The notes: a model not told the origin generated them from the sequence alone. A DNA stretch of 26,928 nucleotides from an uncultured Lachnospiraceae bacterium (GCA_947382415.1 CANCYO010000038.1:1-26928); one strand, 5' to 3'; shown: positions 1 through 7,747, numbered from the stretch's first letter. Numbers and translations are program-made.

Positions 1-575
1 ACCAGAATCCCAAGCCCTGTGTTTGCATCGCCAAACAAAGCCTCGCCCAGCCGCATACCGCCCTCAAGCAGCAGCGTATGTGCGATGGGATGATGGTCAT
101 TGTATGCCCCGCTCTCTATCTGTCCGGTCTGCACCGTGACATCATAGGCGCAGATTCCGGGGTAATAGGCCAGATAACAGGGCAGCCAGCACAACAGGAT
201 CAGTCCGCTACACAAGAGCCAAAACTGCCGGGTATTCCCGCGAAACCAAGGCTTCCCGCGCATACTCTTCCTGCATATACTCTTCCTGCCTGCGCCGGTC
301 CCGTCTGCATGTTCTTCCTCCCGGACAGAGAATCTGTCACGCAGACGCTTCAGGATATCCGCCAGAAACATTCCCAGAACTCCCAGACACACGCTCCCGA
401 GTACGCAGGACAGCAAAAGACGCAGCACATATTCTCCCGTCCAAACGATATTGCCCTGTGCGGCCAGCGATCTTCCGGTAAACTCAAAAAAACAGAACAA
501 AAAACCGATGACACCAAAGATTACACTGTACCTTCTATTGATTTTGCTGATCTGAAAAGTCTTACCGCAATTCAT
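1..575 (-). CDS. DUF6020-like polytopic membrane protein, 3' part cut off by the window edge
   Basis: This is a partial gene. The first 191 codons are present and the rest lies beyond base 1. The ATG at 575 overlaps the stop codon of the upstream glycosyltransferase in an ATGA arrangement, so the two are translationally coupled. Visible are a hydrophobic segment starting about residue 17, a second at about 45-65, a basic cytoplasmic-looking stretch at about 70-105, and a third membrane segment at about 110-130. A conserved-looking motif follows: YYPGICAYD, then NDHHPIAHTLLL. From memory this YPG...D...HHP..HTLL pattern is typical of DUF6020 membrane proteins, whose biochemical function is unknown and which often sit beside GT2 and GT-C glycosyltransferases. 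The context suggests a role in cell-envelope glycan assembly. The family call is moderate and the function is inferred only from neighbours. Confidence 0.72.
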   Translation of the reverse strand, partial: MNCGKTFQISKINRRYSVIFGVIGFLFCFFEFTGRSLAAQGNIVWTGEYVLRLLLSCVLGSVCLGVLGMFLADILKRLRDRFSVREEEHADGTGAGRKSICRKSMRGKPWFRGNTRQFWLLCSGLILLCWLPCYLAYYPGICAYDVTVQTGQIESGAYNDHHPIAHTLLLEGGMRLGEALFGDANTGLGIL

Positions 576-1507
576 TCCAAAGCCCTTTTGGCATCATAGA
601 CCCGGTTGAGACGGTACTCAAAATCCCGCCTGTCCTTGGCAGCCATCACCTCCAGGATCATACCCGCAAAAAAGGACAACAGCCCCGCCAGCACCATAAA
701 ACCGCATACGATCAGAGTCGGGAACCGCTCCACCAGCCCAGTCTCCAGATATTCAATACCCACCGGAACAAACACTGCCGCGGCCACTGCGATCAGCACA
801 AAACCCAACAGACCGAAAAAACGCATGGGCTTGTAATTTTTATAAAGCTGCAGCATCTTGCGTATCACCTTTACGCCATCGCTGTAGGTGTTCAATTTGG
901 ACACGCTGCCCTCGGGTCTGTCGCGGTATTCCACCACCACATTTTCCACCTGCATATTGTAATTCACGGCATGGATCGTCATTTCCGTCTCAATCTCAAA
1001 CCCCTTGGAGAACACGGGAAAGGTTTTGACAAACTCATAGCTGAAAGCTCTGTAGCCCGTCATGATATCCTTGATATCCGAACGGAACAGACTGTTGATG
1101 CCCGCCCGCATCAGACTGTTGCCGAAATTGTGAAAAGGTCTTTTATTTTCCGAAAAATAAGTCGAGGAGAGCCTGTCCCCCACTACCATGTCCGCCCCGC
1201 GTTCCAGCACCAGATTCACCATCTCTCTGGCACACTCCAGCGGATAAGTATCGTCCCCGTCGATCATCAGGTAGCACTCTGCCGCGATCTCACGAAACAT
1301 CCTGCGCATGACATTGCCTTTGCCCTGTTTGTATTCATTCCGCACGATGGCGCCGCACTCCGCCGCAATCTGCGCCGTGCGGTCCGTGGAATTATTGTTG
1401 TAGACATAGACCGCCGCCTCGGGCAAAGCCTGCCGCACATCCGAAACCACTTTGGCAATGGTCTTTTCCTCATTGTAGCAGGGTATCAATACCGCAATTT
1501 TATCCAT
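572..1507 (-). CDS. GT2 family glycosyltransferase, polyprenyl-phosphate sugar synthase type
   Basis: The protein transfers a sugar from a nucleotide donor, probably to a membrane polyprenyl phosphate. The N-terminal GT-A domain shows IPCYNEEKTI, NNNSTDRTA and the metal-binding DGDD at about residues 83-86, followed by MTGYRAFS at about 150. Two membrane helices lie at the C-terminus (about residues 230-290), as in GtrB/DPM1-like synthases. I chose the ATG at 1507 because AAAGG lies 7 nt upstream. An in-frame ATG at 1534 would add nine residues but lacks a clear RBS, and another ATG lies at 1513. The next gene, a DUF6020-like membrane protein, overlaps its stop by 3 nt. A divergent GT-C-like protein on the other side is a plausible user of the lipid-linked sugar. 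The actual sugar cannot be read from the sequence. Confidence 0.88.
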   Translation of the reverse strand: MDKIAVLIPCYNEEKTIAKVVSDVRQALPEAAVYVYNNNSTDRTAQIAAECGAIVRNEYKQGKGNVMRRMFREIAAECYLMIDGDDTYPLECAREMVNLVLERGADMVVGDRLSSTYFSENKRPFHNFGNSLMRAGINSLFRSDIKDIMTGYRAFSYEFVKTFPVFSKGFEIETEMTIHAVNYNMQVENVVVEYRDRPEGSVSKLNTYSDGVKVIRKMLQLYKNYKPMRFFGLLGFVLIAVAAAVFVPVGIEYLETGLVERFPTLIVCGFMVLAGLLSFFAGMILEVMAAKDRRDFEYRLNRVYDAKRALE

Positions 1508-1554
1508 GGTCATACCTTTCCGTTTACCTTCCATTCATTTCATGCATTACCACT

Positions 1555-1560
1555 ATTTTA
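1555..1560 (-). promoter_or_regulatory. extended -10 promoter element for the GT2 gene
   Basis: On the minus strand TGATAAAAT forms an extended -10 (TGn plus TAAAAT) about 48 bases upstream of the preferred GT2 start. I see no convincing -35, which is usual for extended -10 promoters. The position would give a leader of about 40 nt. Confidence 0.45.
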
Positions 1561-1607
1561 TCACGATTATTCTTTTACAGCCACTATTTTTATGAATAAT
1601 GTTATGC

Positions 1608-1613
1608 TATAAT
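1608..1613 (+). promoter_or_regulatory. extended -10 promoter element for the GT-C-like gene
   Basis: TGCTATAAT is a consensus extended -10 (TGn plus TATAAT). Transcription would begin near 1620, giving a leader of about 57 nt before the ATG at 1677. Because the element lies downstream of the in-frame ATG at 1599, it argues against that longer start. Confidence 0.55.
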
Positions 1614-1676
1614 GAAAAAGCCAAAATTTTAAAAAAAATTATACTACTTCAGATCATGCAAAAAGGGGCAGAGCGA

Positions 1677-3287
1677 ATGAGGCAGACAACTTCCCGTTTC
1701 TATCATTTTTCCTGCAAGTTCATACTGATATTGTCTTTGCTGTTCACAGGACTTCTCTTTGTATCAGGCTTTCTCTTCACCTGCTATGCCGACGATATGG
1801 TGAGCCAGCAGGTACGGACCGCAGTGGACAATCCCTTTATTCAGATCGCAGGCACGGGGCTTTTACTGGTCCTGACGCTCCTGTGCTGCCGGCTGTTTGG
1901 CAAAAAACCTGCTGTGGGCAAAAAAATTCTGCTGATTCTGGTCTTTGGATGGATCGCTCTGCTGGGCGGGCTTCTCATCCTCTTTGGCAGAACCGCCCCC
2001 GCCGCAGACGCCTGGTCCGTCTATTCCGCAGCGGAGAGTCTGGCAATAGGTGACACATCTGTCATACACCCTACAGACTCCTATTTATCTTATTATCCCC
2101 AACAGGTGGGACTGATGGCATTTTTTGAAATTCTGATACGCCTCTGGAAGCTCCTGCCCACGGATCTGCACGCCTATCACTTTATCAAATGTCTCTATGT
2201 AGTATTGACCTGTATCATCGTTTATTATCAATATGCCACCGTACATCTTCTGTGGGAAGACGATAGGGCGGATTGTATCTATCTGATCCTTGCCGGAATG
2301 AATCTTCCGCTGATCATGTACAGCTCCTTCGTCTACGGCGAGACCCCTTCCTTTGCGGCCCTGTCCGTGGGACTTTATTTTCTGATAAAATTATTTAAAT
2401 CAGACTTATTAAAACACCGCAGCCTGCTCTATGGACTGCCCAGTCTTATTATGCTCACGCTTGCGGTGATGCTGCGCAAAAACTCTCTTGTGATCATCAT
2501 AGCCGTAGTTCTGGTGACGGCGCTGGAAGCGCTCAAAAACAAACGCCCCCGGCTGCTTGTTTTCGCCGCTCTGTGCGCGGCCTGTTCTCTCACCATTCTG
2601 CCCGCAACGCAGAAATTTTATGAACTGCGCTCAGGCAGCACACTGCGCTCAGGCGTTCCCGCCATGTCGTATTTTGCCATGGGTATGCAGGAATCCTCCC
2701 GCGGAAACGGCTGGTACAACGGTTTTAACTTCAACACCTATCAGGAGTCGGAAATGGATGCCGCCGCTGCCGCGGATATCAGCAGACAGTTTATAAACGA
2801 ACGCGCAGATTACTTTCGGGAGCATCCCGACAAGGCTCTGGACTTCTATTGGAACAAATATCTCTCCCAGTGGGCGGACGGCACTTACGCCAGCAGACAG
2901 GCCACTCTGGCCACCCTGGGCGGACGGCATCCTCTGGTGGAATCCTTCTATTCCGGCGCAAACAGCCGCTTTTATATCGGGTTCTGCAATCTTTATCAGA
3001 CCCTGATCTGTCTGGGCTGTTTTGTGTGCATGCTCACGGCCCTTTTGCGGAAAAAGGAGCTTTGCCTCTATGAATATCTCGGCATGATCGGAGTCTTCGG
3101 CGGCTTCCTGTTCCATATGATCTGGGAGGCCAACGCCCGCTATATTTTCCTCTATGGGCTATTGCTTGTGCCCTACGCAGCCTGCGGTATTTCCCGGATC
3201 AGTAATAATGCCGTCCTTGAAAGATTCCGTAAAAATAATACAGACCACAGGTCAGATGCCACAGAAAAGCCAACGACTGCAGCGTGA
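1677..3287 (+). CDS. GT-C superfamily polytopic membrane glycosyltransferase-like protein
   Basis: This 536-residue protein has about eleven hydrophobic segments. After the third comes an exposed loop with an acidic residue (RTAPAADAWSVY, about residue 110), the place where GT-C enzymes such as PMT/ArnT/GT39 carry their catalytic aspartate. A long soluble stretch at about residues 335-430, including FNFNTYQES, precedes the final helices and EANARYIFLY. The family logic predicts transfer of a sugar from a polyprenyl-phosphate carrier to an envelope acceptor, which fits the adjacent GT2 synthase. I start at 1677, where GGGG lies 8 nt upstream. In-frame starts at 1599 and 1656 exist, but 1599 precedes the likely promoter. 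The last 89 coding bases overlap the 3' end of the next gene on the other strand. Donor and acceptor are unknown. Confidence 0.8.
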   Translation: MRQTTSRFYHFSCKFILILSLLFTGLLFVSGFLFTCYADDMVSQQVRTAVDNPFIQIAGTGLLLVLTLLCCRLFGKKPAVGKKILLILVFGWIALLGGLLILFGRTAPAADAWSVYSAAESLAIGDTSVIHPTDSYLSYYPQQVGLMAFFEILIRLWKLLPTDLHAYHFIKCLYVVLTCIIVYYQYATVHLLWEDDRADCIYLILAGMNLPLIMYSSFVYGETPSFAALSVGLYFLIKLFKSDLLKHRSLLYGLPSLIMLTLAVMLRKNSLVIIIAVVLVTALEALKNKRPRLLVFAALCAACSLTILPATQKFYELRSGSTLRSGVPAMSYFAMGMQESSRGNGWYNGFNFNTYQESEMDAAAAADISRQFINERADYFREHPDKALDFYWNKYLSQWADGTYASRQATLATLGGRHPLVESFYSGANSRFYIGFCNLYQTLICLGCFVCMLTALLRKKELCLYEYLGMIGVFGGFLFHMIWEANARYIFLYGLLLVPYAACGISRISNNAVLERFRKNNTDHRSDATEKPTTAA

Positions 3288-4431
3288 TCAAAATACGGTT
3301 TTTCCCCGCGGACACGGCCCGTATAAGCACTGTCACCGCGCCAAAAAACGCGAAAAAGATACCGTACATGTAGCCCCATGAAAAATTAAAATCAGGTGCG
3401 CGGAAACCCTTCTCATACAGGAAAAAGGTCATGGCAAAGCTCATGAGATAAAACTGCCAGGAAAACCGGTACAGGGTATTATCCTTTAATTCCTTCCGGT
3501 TCAGCACAAGCACCAGAATCGGGAATCCCGCTGCCAGCCCCACTGCCAGTGGAATATTGTCACAGTAGAGCCGCCAGATACTTCCCAGACAGAAGCCGAT
3601 ACCGCCCTCCGCCCCCTCCTGGGGCACAAATACTCCCTGAAACTGATAGAGCAGATCCGCAAAGGTCGGCAGAAATGTTAGCCCCAACAGAAATGTATTT
3701 TTAAAATTCTTAAATCGGGAACGAAACAGCCTGTACAGCATGATAAGCCCCGCCGTACCCACCAGTACGATGGTGAAGCTTGGCTTCGCCATTGTGGACA
3801 GCAGCAGAAAAATTGAAAAACAGATATAATCCCGTATGTCTCCACCCTTTTCATAACTGTCAAGCAGTTTCACATACCACAGAAACGCCGGTATCGCAAA
3901 GGGTCTGGCGGCCATATAAGTGGCGTTGTGAAACGGATTGGCCGTAAACACACCCAGATAATTGTACTTGATGCCGGGCAGATAGATCCCTGTGGGCGGA
4001 TATACCATAGAGATAAAAAACAGCCCCACTGCCAAAACGCTGACACATGGTCCTGCCAGCCATCCCCACCTGCCAAAACGCTCTCTCAGACCCGCAAGCG
4101 TCAGCCTGTTCAGCGCAAATTTTGTCACCAGAACCGCAAGGGAGTTCAACAGAGTCGTCGCAAGCGCCATGGCAGCCTCCGGCCCAAGGAACAGGTGAAA
4201 AAGAGCCGCCAGCTTAAAGAGTATCGGATAGGGAAAACTATACCCGCTGTCCAGCCCCTGCATCTCCAGAATATACGCTTTCATATCGGAAGTGTAAAGC
4301 CCGCTCCCCGCCATGCTCTCCACACACTGCCTGTAAAACAGCGTGAACGTCACTGCCAGTACGCCCAGTAAAAGCAACGCAAATATTGCGGCATCTATGA
4401 ATTTATCGGTTTTTTCATTACGTTTTTTCAT
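3199..4431 (-). CDS. polytopic membrane protein, GT-C glycosyltransferase-like
   Basis: This 410-residue protein starts with a short basic N-terminus and a first transmembrane helix (about residues 14-33). A periplasm-facing loop follows with YTSDMKAYILEMQ (about 47-59), where the acidic residue resembles the GT-C catalytic aspartate position. Roughly nine further hydrophobic segments follow, ending in LTCGLYYFYGIFQG. I find no closer family signature, so the enzyme call is by architecture only. The ATG lies 3 nt after the stop of the restriction-endonuclease remnant, and its best purine-rich RBS (AGAGG) is about 12 nt upstream, inside that remnant. Its expression may therefore depend on the upstream araC/methyltransferase transcript. 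The gene's 3' end overlaps the convergent GT-C-like gene by 89 bases. Base composition resembles the rest of the glycan block more than the AT-rich module before it. Confidence 0.75.
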   Translation of the reverse strand: MKKRNEKTDKFIDAAIFALLLLGVLAVTFTLFYRQCVESMAGSGLYTSDMKAYILEMQGLDSGYSFPYPILFKLAALFHLFLGPEAAMALATTLLNSLAVLVTKFALNRLTLAGLRERFGRWGWLAGPCVSVLAVGLFFISMVYPPTGIYLPGIKYNYLGVFTANPFHNATYMAARPFAIPAFLWYVKLLDSYEKGGDIRDYICFSIFLLLSTMAKPSFTIVLVGTAGLIMLYRLFRSRFKNFKNTFLLGLTFLPTFADLLYQFQGVFVPQEGAEGGIGFCLGSIWRLYCDNIPLAVGLAAGFPILVLVLNRKELKDNTLYRFSWQFYLMSFAMTFFLYEKGFRAPDFNFSWGYMYGIFFAFFGAVTVLIRAVSAGKNRILITLQSLAFLWHLTCGLYYFYGIFQGRHYY

Positions 4432-4434
4432 TTT

Positions 4435-4662
4435 CTATAAATTGCCTCTTTTTTCCAGTAACTTCTTGAAAAATTTATAATATCCGGCCTTGAGATTAAA
4501 TTGCAGCTCAGAGAAATTCTGCCGGTTTCCTATGGGCTGAAACTGTATAAACCCAAAATGCGGATATTGATGAACAGCAATGTCGATTCCTTTATAACTC
4601 CCTTTTCTGATAACCTGTTCTTTCACGCCAAATGCATCAAACAATTGTGAATACAATGCTAA
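4435..4662 (-). pseudogene. C-terminal remnant of the restriction endonuclease, after an in-frame stop
   Basis: Directly after the TAA that ends the upstream endonuclease reading frame (4663-4665), the same frame stays open for 75 more codons to a TAG at 4435-4437. The encoded segment is mixed alpha/beta-looking (HQYPHFGFIQFQ, then a basic LKAGYYKFFKKLLEKRG tail) and reads like the end of a globular protein. The only early start-like codon is a TTG at 4656 with no good ribosome binding site. The simplest reading is one ancestral gene of about 298 codons cut by a single nonsense change. A separate second subunit started from TTG is possible but less likely. Confidence 0.6.
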
Positions 4663-5331
4663 TTACCTGACCGACATGACTGCGGCCTCACAGTCGTCTA
4701 TTTCAACATGTCGTTTGCATTCATGTAAGATATAATCAGGTCTATAACTGTCTGTTTTATAAGTTCTTGCGCATTGCAATAACATCATGGTGATTTTTAT
4801 TTGATGAACCGTTAAAATTGTCTCCCATTCTTTTTTTACAGCATCAGACAATTCTTCCCAATACCAGCGTTCCGGTCTTGCCATTCTATTACAGGGAATA
4901 TTTTTCGTATCAACAGGAATATAACCATCCATAGGTCTATATCCTCTCTCTCCACAAAACATTTTTAATCCCTTCTCAGCTTCTTCTGAAACATATATCC
5001 CGCTATCCCGCAGCATTTCACAAAATACAGAAGCCGTCGTCAATGCCAGCTGCGCATTATTTGAGCAGGCTTTTACCGATACGCCTATCTTTTCATTTCC
5101 GCCGTCACTGTAGACGGCATCTATAAGAATATCCGATTTAGACCCGGTAATCCTCTCACCATTCTCATTATAAATAGCTGCTCCAACTCCGGCTGTCGCC
5201 AAACCTCCAAGCCAATAAGCTTTTACTCTGCATATCTGTCTTCCCTTGTCCTTTGAAATATGCTTTATCAACGCAAGGGCAGGATTTCCACGATAGATAT
5301 TCGGTTTATTGCATTCAATCATGTCCTTCAT
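4663..5331 (-). CDS. putative PD-(D/E)XK type II restriction endonuclease, truncated by an in-frame TAA
   Basis: It sits 22 bases downstream of an m5C methyltransferase on the same strand, the expected place for the partner endonuclease. The 222-residue product contains a candidate PD-(D/E)XK core: SDILIDAVY with D67, then KIGVSVKACSNN with S85-x-K87. The strand-turn-strand arrangement with SxK in place of ExK is a known variation in such nucleases. I cannot name the exact family or recognition site. Two things look wrong. First, the frame continues open for 75 codons past the TAA. Second, the ATG at 5331 has no clear RBS, while a strong GGGGAGGA serves an ATG at 5350 in another frame that stops after 11 codons. 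The ATG at 5322 is an alternative start. The gene is probably inactive or reduced, leaving the methyltransferase orphaned. Confidence 0.6.
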   Translation of the reverse strand: MKDMIECNKPNIYRGNPALALIKHISKDKGRQICRVKAYWLGGLATAGVGAAIYNENGERITGSKSDILIDAVYSDGGNEKIGVSVKACSNNAQLALTTASVFCEMLRDSGIYVSEEAEKGLKMFCGERGYRPMDGYIPVDTKNIPCNRMARPERWYWEELSDAVKKEWETILTVHQIKITMMLLQCARTYKTDSYRPDYILHECKRHVEIDDCEAAVMSVR

Positions 5332-5353
5332 TCATAGGCTCTAATGCCATGCC

Positions 5354-6745
5354 TTAATCCTCCCCGTTTATTTGTCTTAATATCTCTTCCGCGATCGCTT
5401 TGGCCAGAATAGGCGGAACTGCATTACCAATGGCTGTTCTGATATCTCCCCACTTTCCGCAAAATACAAATTCATCCGGAAAGGACTGAATTCGCGCTGC
5501 TTCTCTGATCGTAAGAGATCTTGTATCAGCAGGATGCACATTTCTGCATCCGGAGATCATGCTGAAATTCGTACCAATTGTCGAACATGGCTCATCCCAC
5601 ACATTTCTTTTATATGTAGTGTTAAATCCGCTTGGCGGTCTCAGTTCAGGATCTTCATTTTCATGAGCACTATGTCCTTCCGGCACATTCTTGAGCCATT
5701 GAATAACATGTGCGGGATGCTCTATCGCCCAATGCAGCGGATCAACCGGTGACCTTTCACCGCTCTCAAGAGACTGTAGATCCTCTGTGGCATCTTTAAA
5801 AGTTTTTATTCCTCTTTTGTTTTCTGTTCCAAATTCCACTTTGCGCGTAATATCATCCCTGATACCTGTCAATATTACCCTTTCTCTTGATTGAGGTACT
5901 CCATATTGATAAGCGTTCACGATTCTTTTAACAATAGAATATCCTTGCTCTGAAAAAGCTTTCTCTATAACATCTATAAACAGTCTCCCGTTTTCATCTT
6001 TCATGGAAGTCATTAAAGCTACATTTTCCATAACAAAAACTTTAGGCCTTATAATCGAAACAATCCTGACATACTGCATATATAATTTATTGCGTTCATC
6101 GTCGGGATTCCTCTTACCGGCCAAACTAAACCCCTGACAGGGAGGCCCCCCGACAATAATATCGATTGTTCCAAACTCCTCCTTCCACTCATTCAAGTCT
6201 TTATCGCTGATGTTGCGTATATCTTTACCAAGCAGTTTCGATTTGGGAAAGTTTTGTGAATATATATAATTTGCCGATTCCGAAATATCCACATGCCCCA
6301 CCAAATCAACTCCCGCAGCCTCAAATCCCAGAGTCATTCCACCGCAGCCTGAGAAAAGAGCAATTCCTTTTACTGCGTTTTTCTTCTTAACCGCCATAGC
6401 AGCTTCATATAACTTTGATAACTCCTTTGAATATTTGCTGGAATAGTTCATGTTTCCGGTTAAAGCCGAATACTGCCGTCCATCCTTTATAATTGGCGGT
6501 AATTTCTTTTTAGTTTTTGAATGCTGAATCCGTTTTTTCTTTACATCCAAATCTCCCTGATCAATTTTTACCACAGTCTCTCTCAACACACTGCTCAGCT
6601 TATTGATCTCCGGCTCCATCGGTACCTTCCGGCCTGATTCCCATGCCGATATCTGCGCTTTGGAAAACCCGCTGAACTCGGCCAGTTTAGTCTGACTGAT
6701 ACTATATTCCACGCGAATCTTTTTTATATCGTCATACCCAATCAT
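5354..6745 (-). CDS. DNA (cytosine-5)-methyltransferase with N-terminal helix-turn-helix
   Basis: The enzyme methylates cytosine at C5 within a specific DNA site using S-adenosylmethionine. The motifs, numbered from the 6745 start, are in canonical order: I (ALFSGCGGMTLGFE, about 129-142), IV (GGPPCQGFS with catalytic C203), VI (MENV, about 239-242), VIII (QSRER, about 285-289), a target-recognition region at about 310-410, and X (IGNAVPP, about 439-445). An XRE-like HTH occupies about residues 5-55 (ISQTKLAEFSGFSKAQISAW). m5C methyltransferases with such a domain are known to repress their own genes and tune the partner nuclease. I start at 6745, where AGAGAGG lies 7 nt upstream; the ATG at 6766 is less likely. 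The gene is AT-richer than its flanks, consistent with acquisition. It lies 47 nt after araC and just before the damaged endonuclease. The target sequence cannot be deduced. Confidence 0.93.
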   Translation of the reverse strand: MIGYDDIKKIRVEYSISQTKLAEFSGFSKAQISAWESGRKVPMEPEINKLSSVLRETVVKIDQGDLDVKKKRIQHSKTKKKLPPIIKDGRQYSALTGNMNYSSKYSKELSKLYEAAMAVKKKNAVKGIALFSGCGGMTLGFEAAGVDLVGHVDISESANYIYSQNFPKSKLLGKDIRNISDKDLNEWKEEFGTIDIIVGGPPCQGFSLAGKRNPDDERNKLYMQYVRIVSIIRPKVFVMENVALMTSMKDENGRLFIDVIEKAFSEQGYSIVKRIVNAYQYGVPQSRERVILTGIRDDITRKVEFGTENKRGIKTFKDATEDLQSLESGERSPVDPLHWAIEHPAHVIQWLKNVPEGHSAHENEDPELRPPSGFNTTYKRNVWDEPCSTIGTNFSMISGCRNVHPADTRSLTIREAARIQSFPDEFVFCGKWGDIRTAIGNAVPPILAKAIAEEILRQINGED

Positions 6746-6792
6746 AAGTATACCTCTCTGAATCATATATCAATTCCTGCCAATTTGAGCCT

Positions 6793-7677
6793 CTACCACA
6801 TACGCCTGTACTCTCCGGGCGTCGTGCCTTCCACTTTCTTAAACATCCTGGCAAAATAATTGGCGTCCCGCATCCCGCATTCATGGGCGATCTCGTCGAT
6901 GGACTTATCCGTAAAGCGAAGCTGCTGTTTGGCCCGGGTGATGCGCACCTGCAGGAGATATTCGGTGACAGACCCGCCAAACTGTTCCTTAAAAATGCGG
7001 GTCAGATAATATTTATTGATAAAAAAATGTTCTGCAAGCATATCCAGCGATATCTTTGACGCATAATTCGCGTCCAGATACTCCTTCACCGCCTGCAGAT
7101 TCTGTCTCTTGGCGGCGCTTCTGTGCCGGTCCGCTCCCCTGTCCGCGCCGCATTGCGCCGTATGAAAGCTCTGCTCCATGAGCAAGGTCAAAAGAGAGGT
7201 TAATTTCTCACAGATCTGCATATCCTTACTGTAAGCATTGGAGGAAGCTGCGGCATAAATCTCATCCATCAGCTTTTCATAAGCAGCCCCGTCCTCAGGC
7301 GTCAACACAGCCCGCGCTCCGCGCTCCGCGTATTTCCCGTAAATGCCGCCCATATTAGGCCCGTAAAAATGCACCCACTTCAATCTCCAGAGCGATTCCC
7401 GGCAGCTGTGGGCATAGGGCTTATGACAGTCCACAAACACGCAGTCTCCCTGCTTCAGTGCGTGTCTCTCGCCCTCGTACTCCAGCACGCCCTCCCCCGA
7501 CAGCACCATAAAAAAAAGATAGGAGGACAAATTGCTGCGCCTGCTGGTGTGAGGCTTCTGCGCCTGCAGTTCCCCCACCTCCTGTAAGTGGAGCAGATTG
7601 GCCTTGGCAAAATCCGAGGGCGTATATATGATACGATTGGATCTCACCAATGTCCCGTCAAACAGCGTAGGATTCAT
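6793..7677 (-). CDS. AraC family transcriptional regulator
   Basis: This 294-residue regulator has an N-terminal cupin-like sensing domain (about residues 5-110, with FFMVLSGEGVLEYEGE and the following GDCVFVDCHKPYAHSC). A linker leads to a C-terminal double helix-turn-helix AraC domain (about 199-294), with SLDMLAEHFFINKYYLTRIF as the first HTH and SIDEIAHECGMRDANYFARMF as the second, ending in the typical TPGEYRR. Such proteins usually bind a sugar or glycan fragment and activate nearby genes. The RBS is AGGAGG just upstream of the ATG. The gene diverges from the GDP-fucose operon across a 156-bp shared promoter region, so control of gmd-fcl-manC-manA is the natural hypothesis. The downstream methyltransferase is only 47 nt away and may be co-transcribed. 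Confidence 0.92.
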   Translation of the reverse strand: MNPTLFDGTLVRSNRIIYTPSDFAKANLLHLQEVGELQAQKPHTSRRSNLSSYLFFMVLSGEGVLEYEGERHALKQGDCVFVDCHKPYAHSCRESLWRLKWVHFYGPNMGGIYGKYAERGARAVLTPEDGAAYEKLMDEIYAAASSNAYSKDMQICEKLTSLLTLLMEQSFHTAQCGADRGADRHRSAAKRQNLQAVKEYLDANYASKISLDMLAEHFFINKYYLTRIFKEQFGGSVTEYLLQVRITRAKQQLRFTDKSIDEIAHECGMRDANYFARMFKKVEGTTPGEYRRMW

Positions 7678-7712
7678 ACCGCTCCTCCTCGTATAATAAG
7701 TTTGTACGCACT

Positions 7713-7741
7713 TGTATGCTTCATATTATCACAAAAGTCAA
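7713..7741 (-). promoter_or_regulatory. candidate araC promoter
   Basis: On the minus strand TTGACT (7736-7741) is followed after 17 nt by CATACA (7713-7718), which is weak as a -10. The -35 abuts the -10 of the divergent gmd promoter, so the two RNA polymerase sites overlap and could compete. Confidence 0.35.
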
Positions 7742-7747
7742 TATAAT
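7720..7747 (+). promoter_or_regulatory. candidate promoter of the gmd-fcl-manC-manA operon
   Basis: TTCATA (7720-7725), a 16-nt spacer and a consensus TATAAT (7742-7747) lie about 87 nt upstream of the gmd ATG. The weak -35 fits a promoter that needs an activator such as the divergent AraC protein. I see no perfect operator repeat. Confidence 0.5.

Noticed and set aside
78..599. Plus-strand open frame of 173 codons
   Set aside because: It lies antisense to the partial DUF6020-like gene and the end of GT2. Its protein is low-complexity and basic, without domain character, and it has no RBS.
4435..4656. A separate 73-codon gene starting at TTG
   Set aside because: It is in frame with the endonuclease, directly beyond its TAA, and lacks a convincing RBS. 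A nonsense-split gene is simpler.
4435..6792. A complete mobile element carrying the R-M genes
   Set aside because: I found no integrase, transposase, terminal inverted repeats or target-site duplication at the edges. Acquisition is suggested only by base composition and position.
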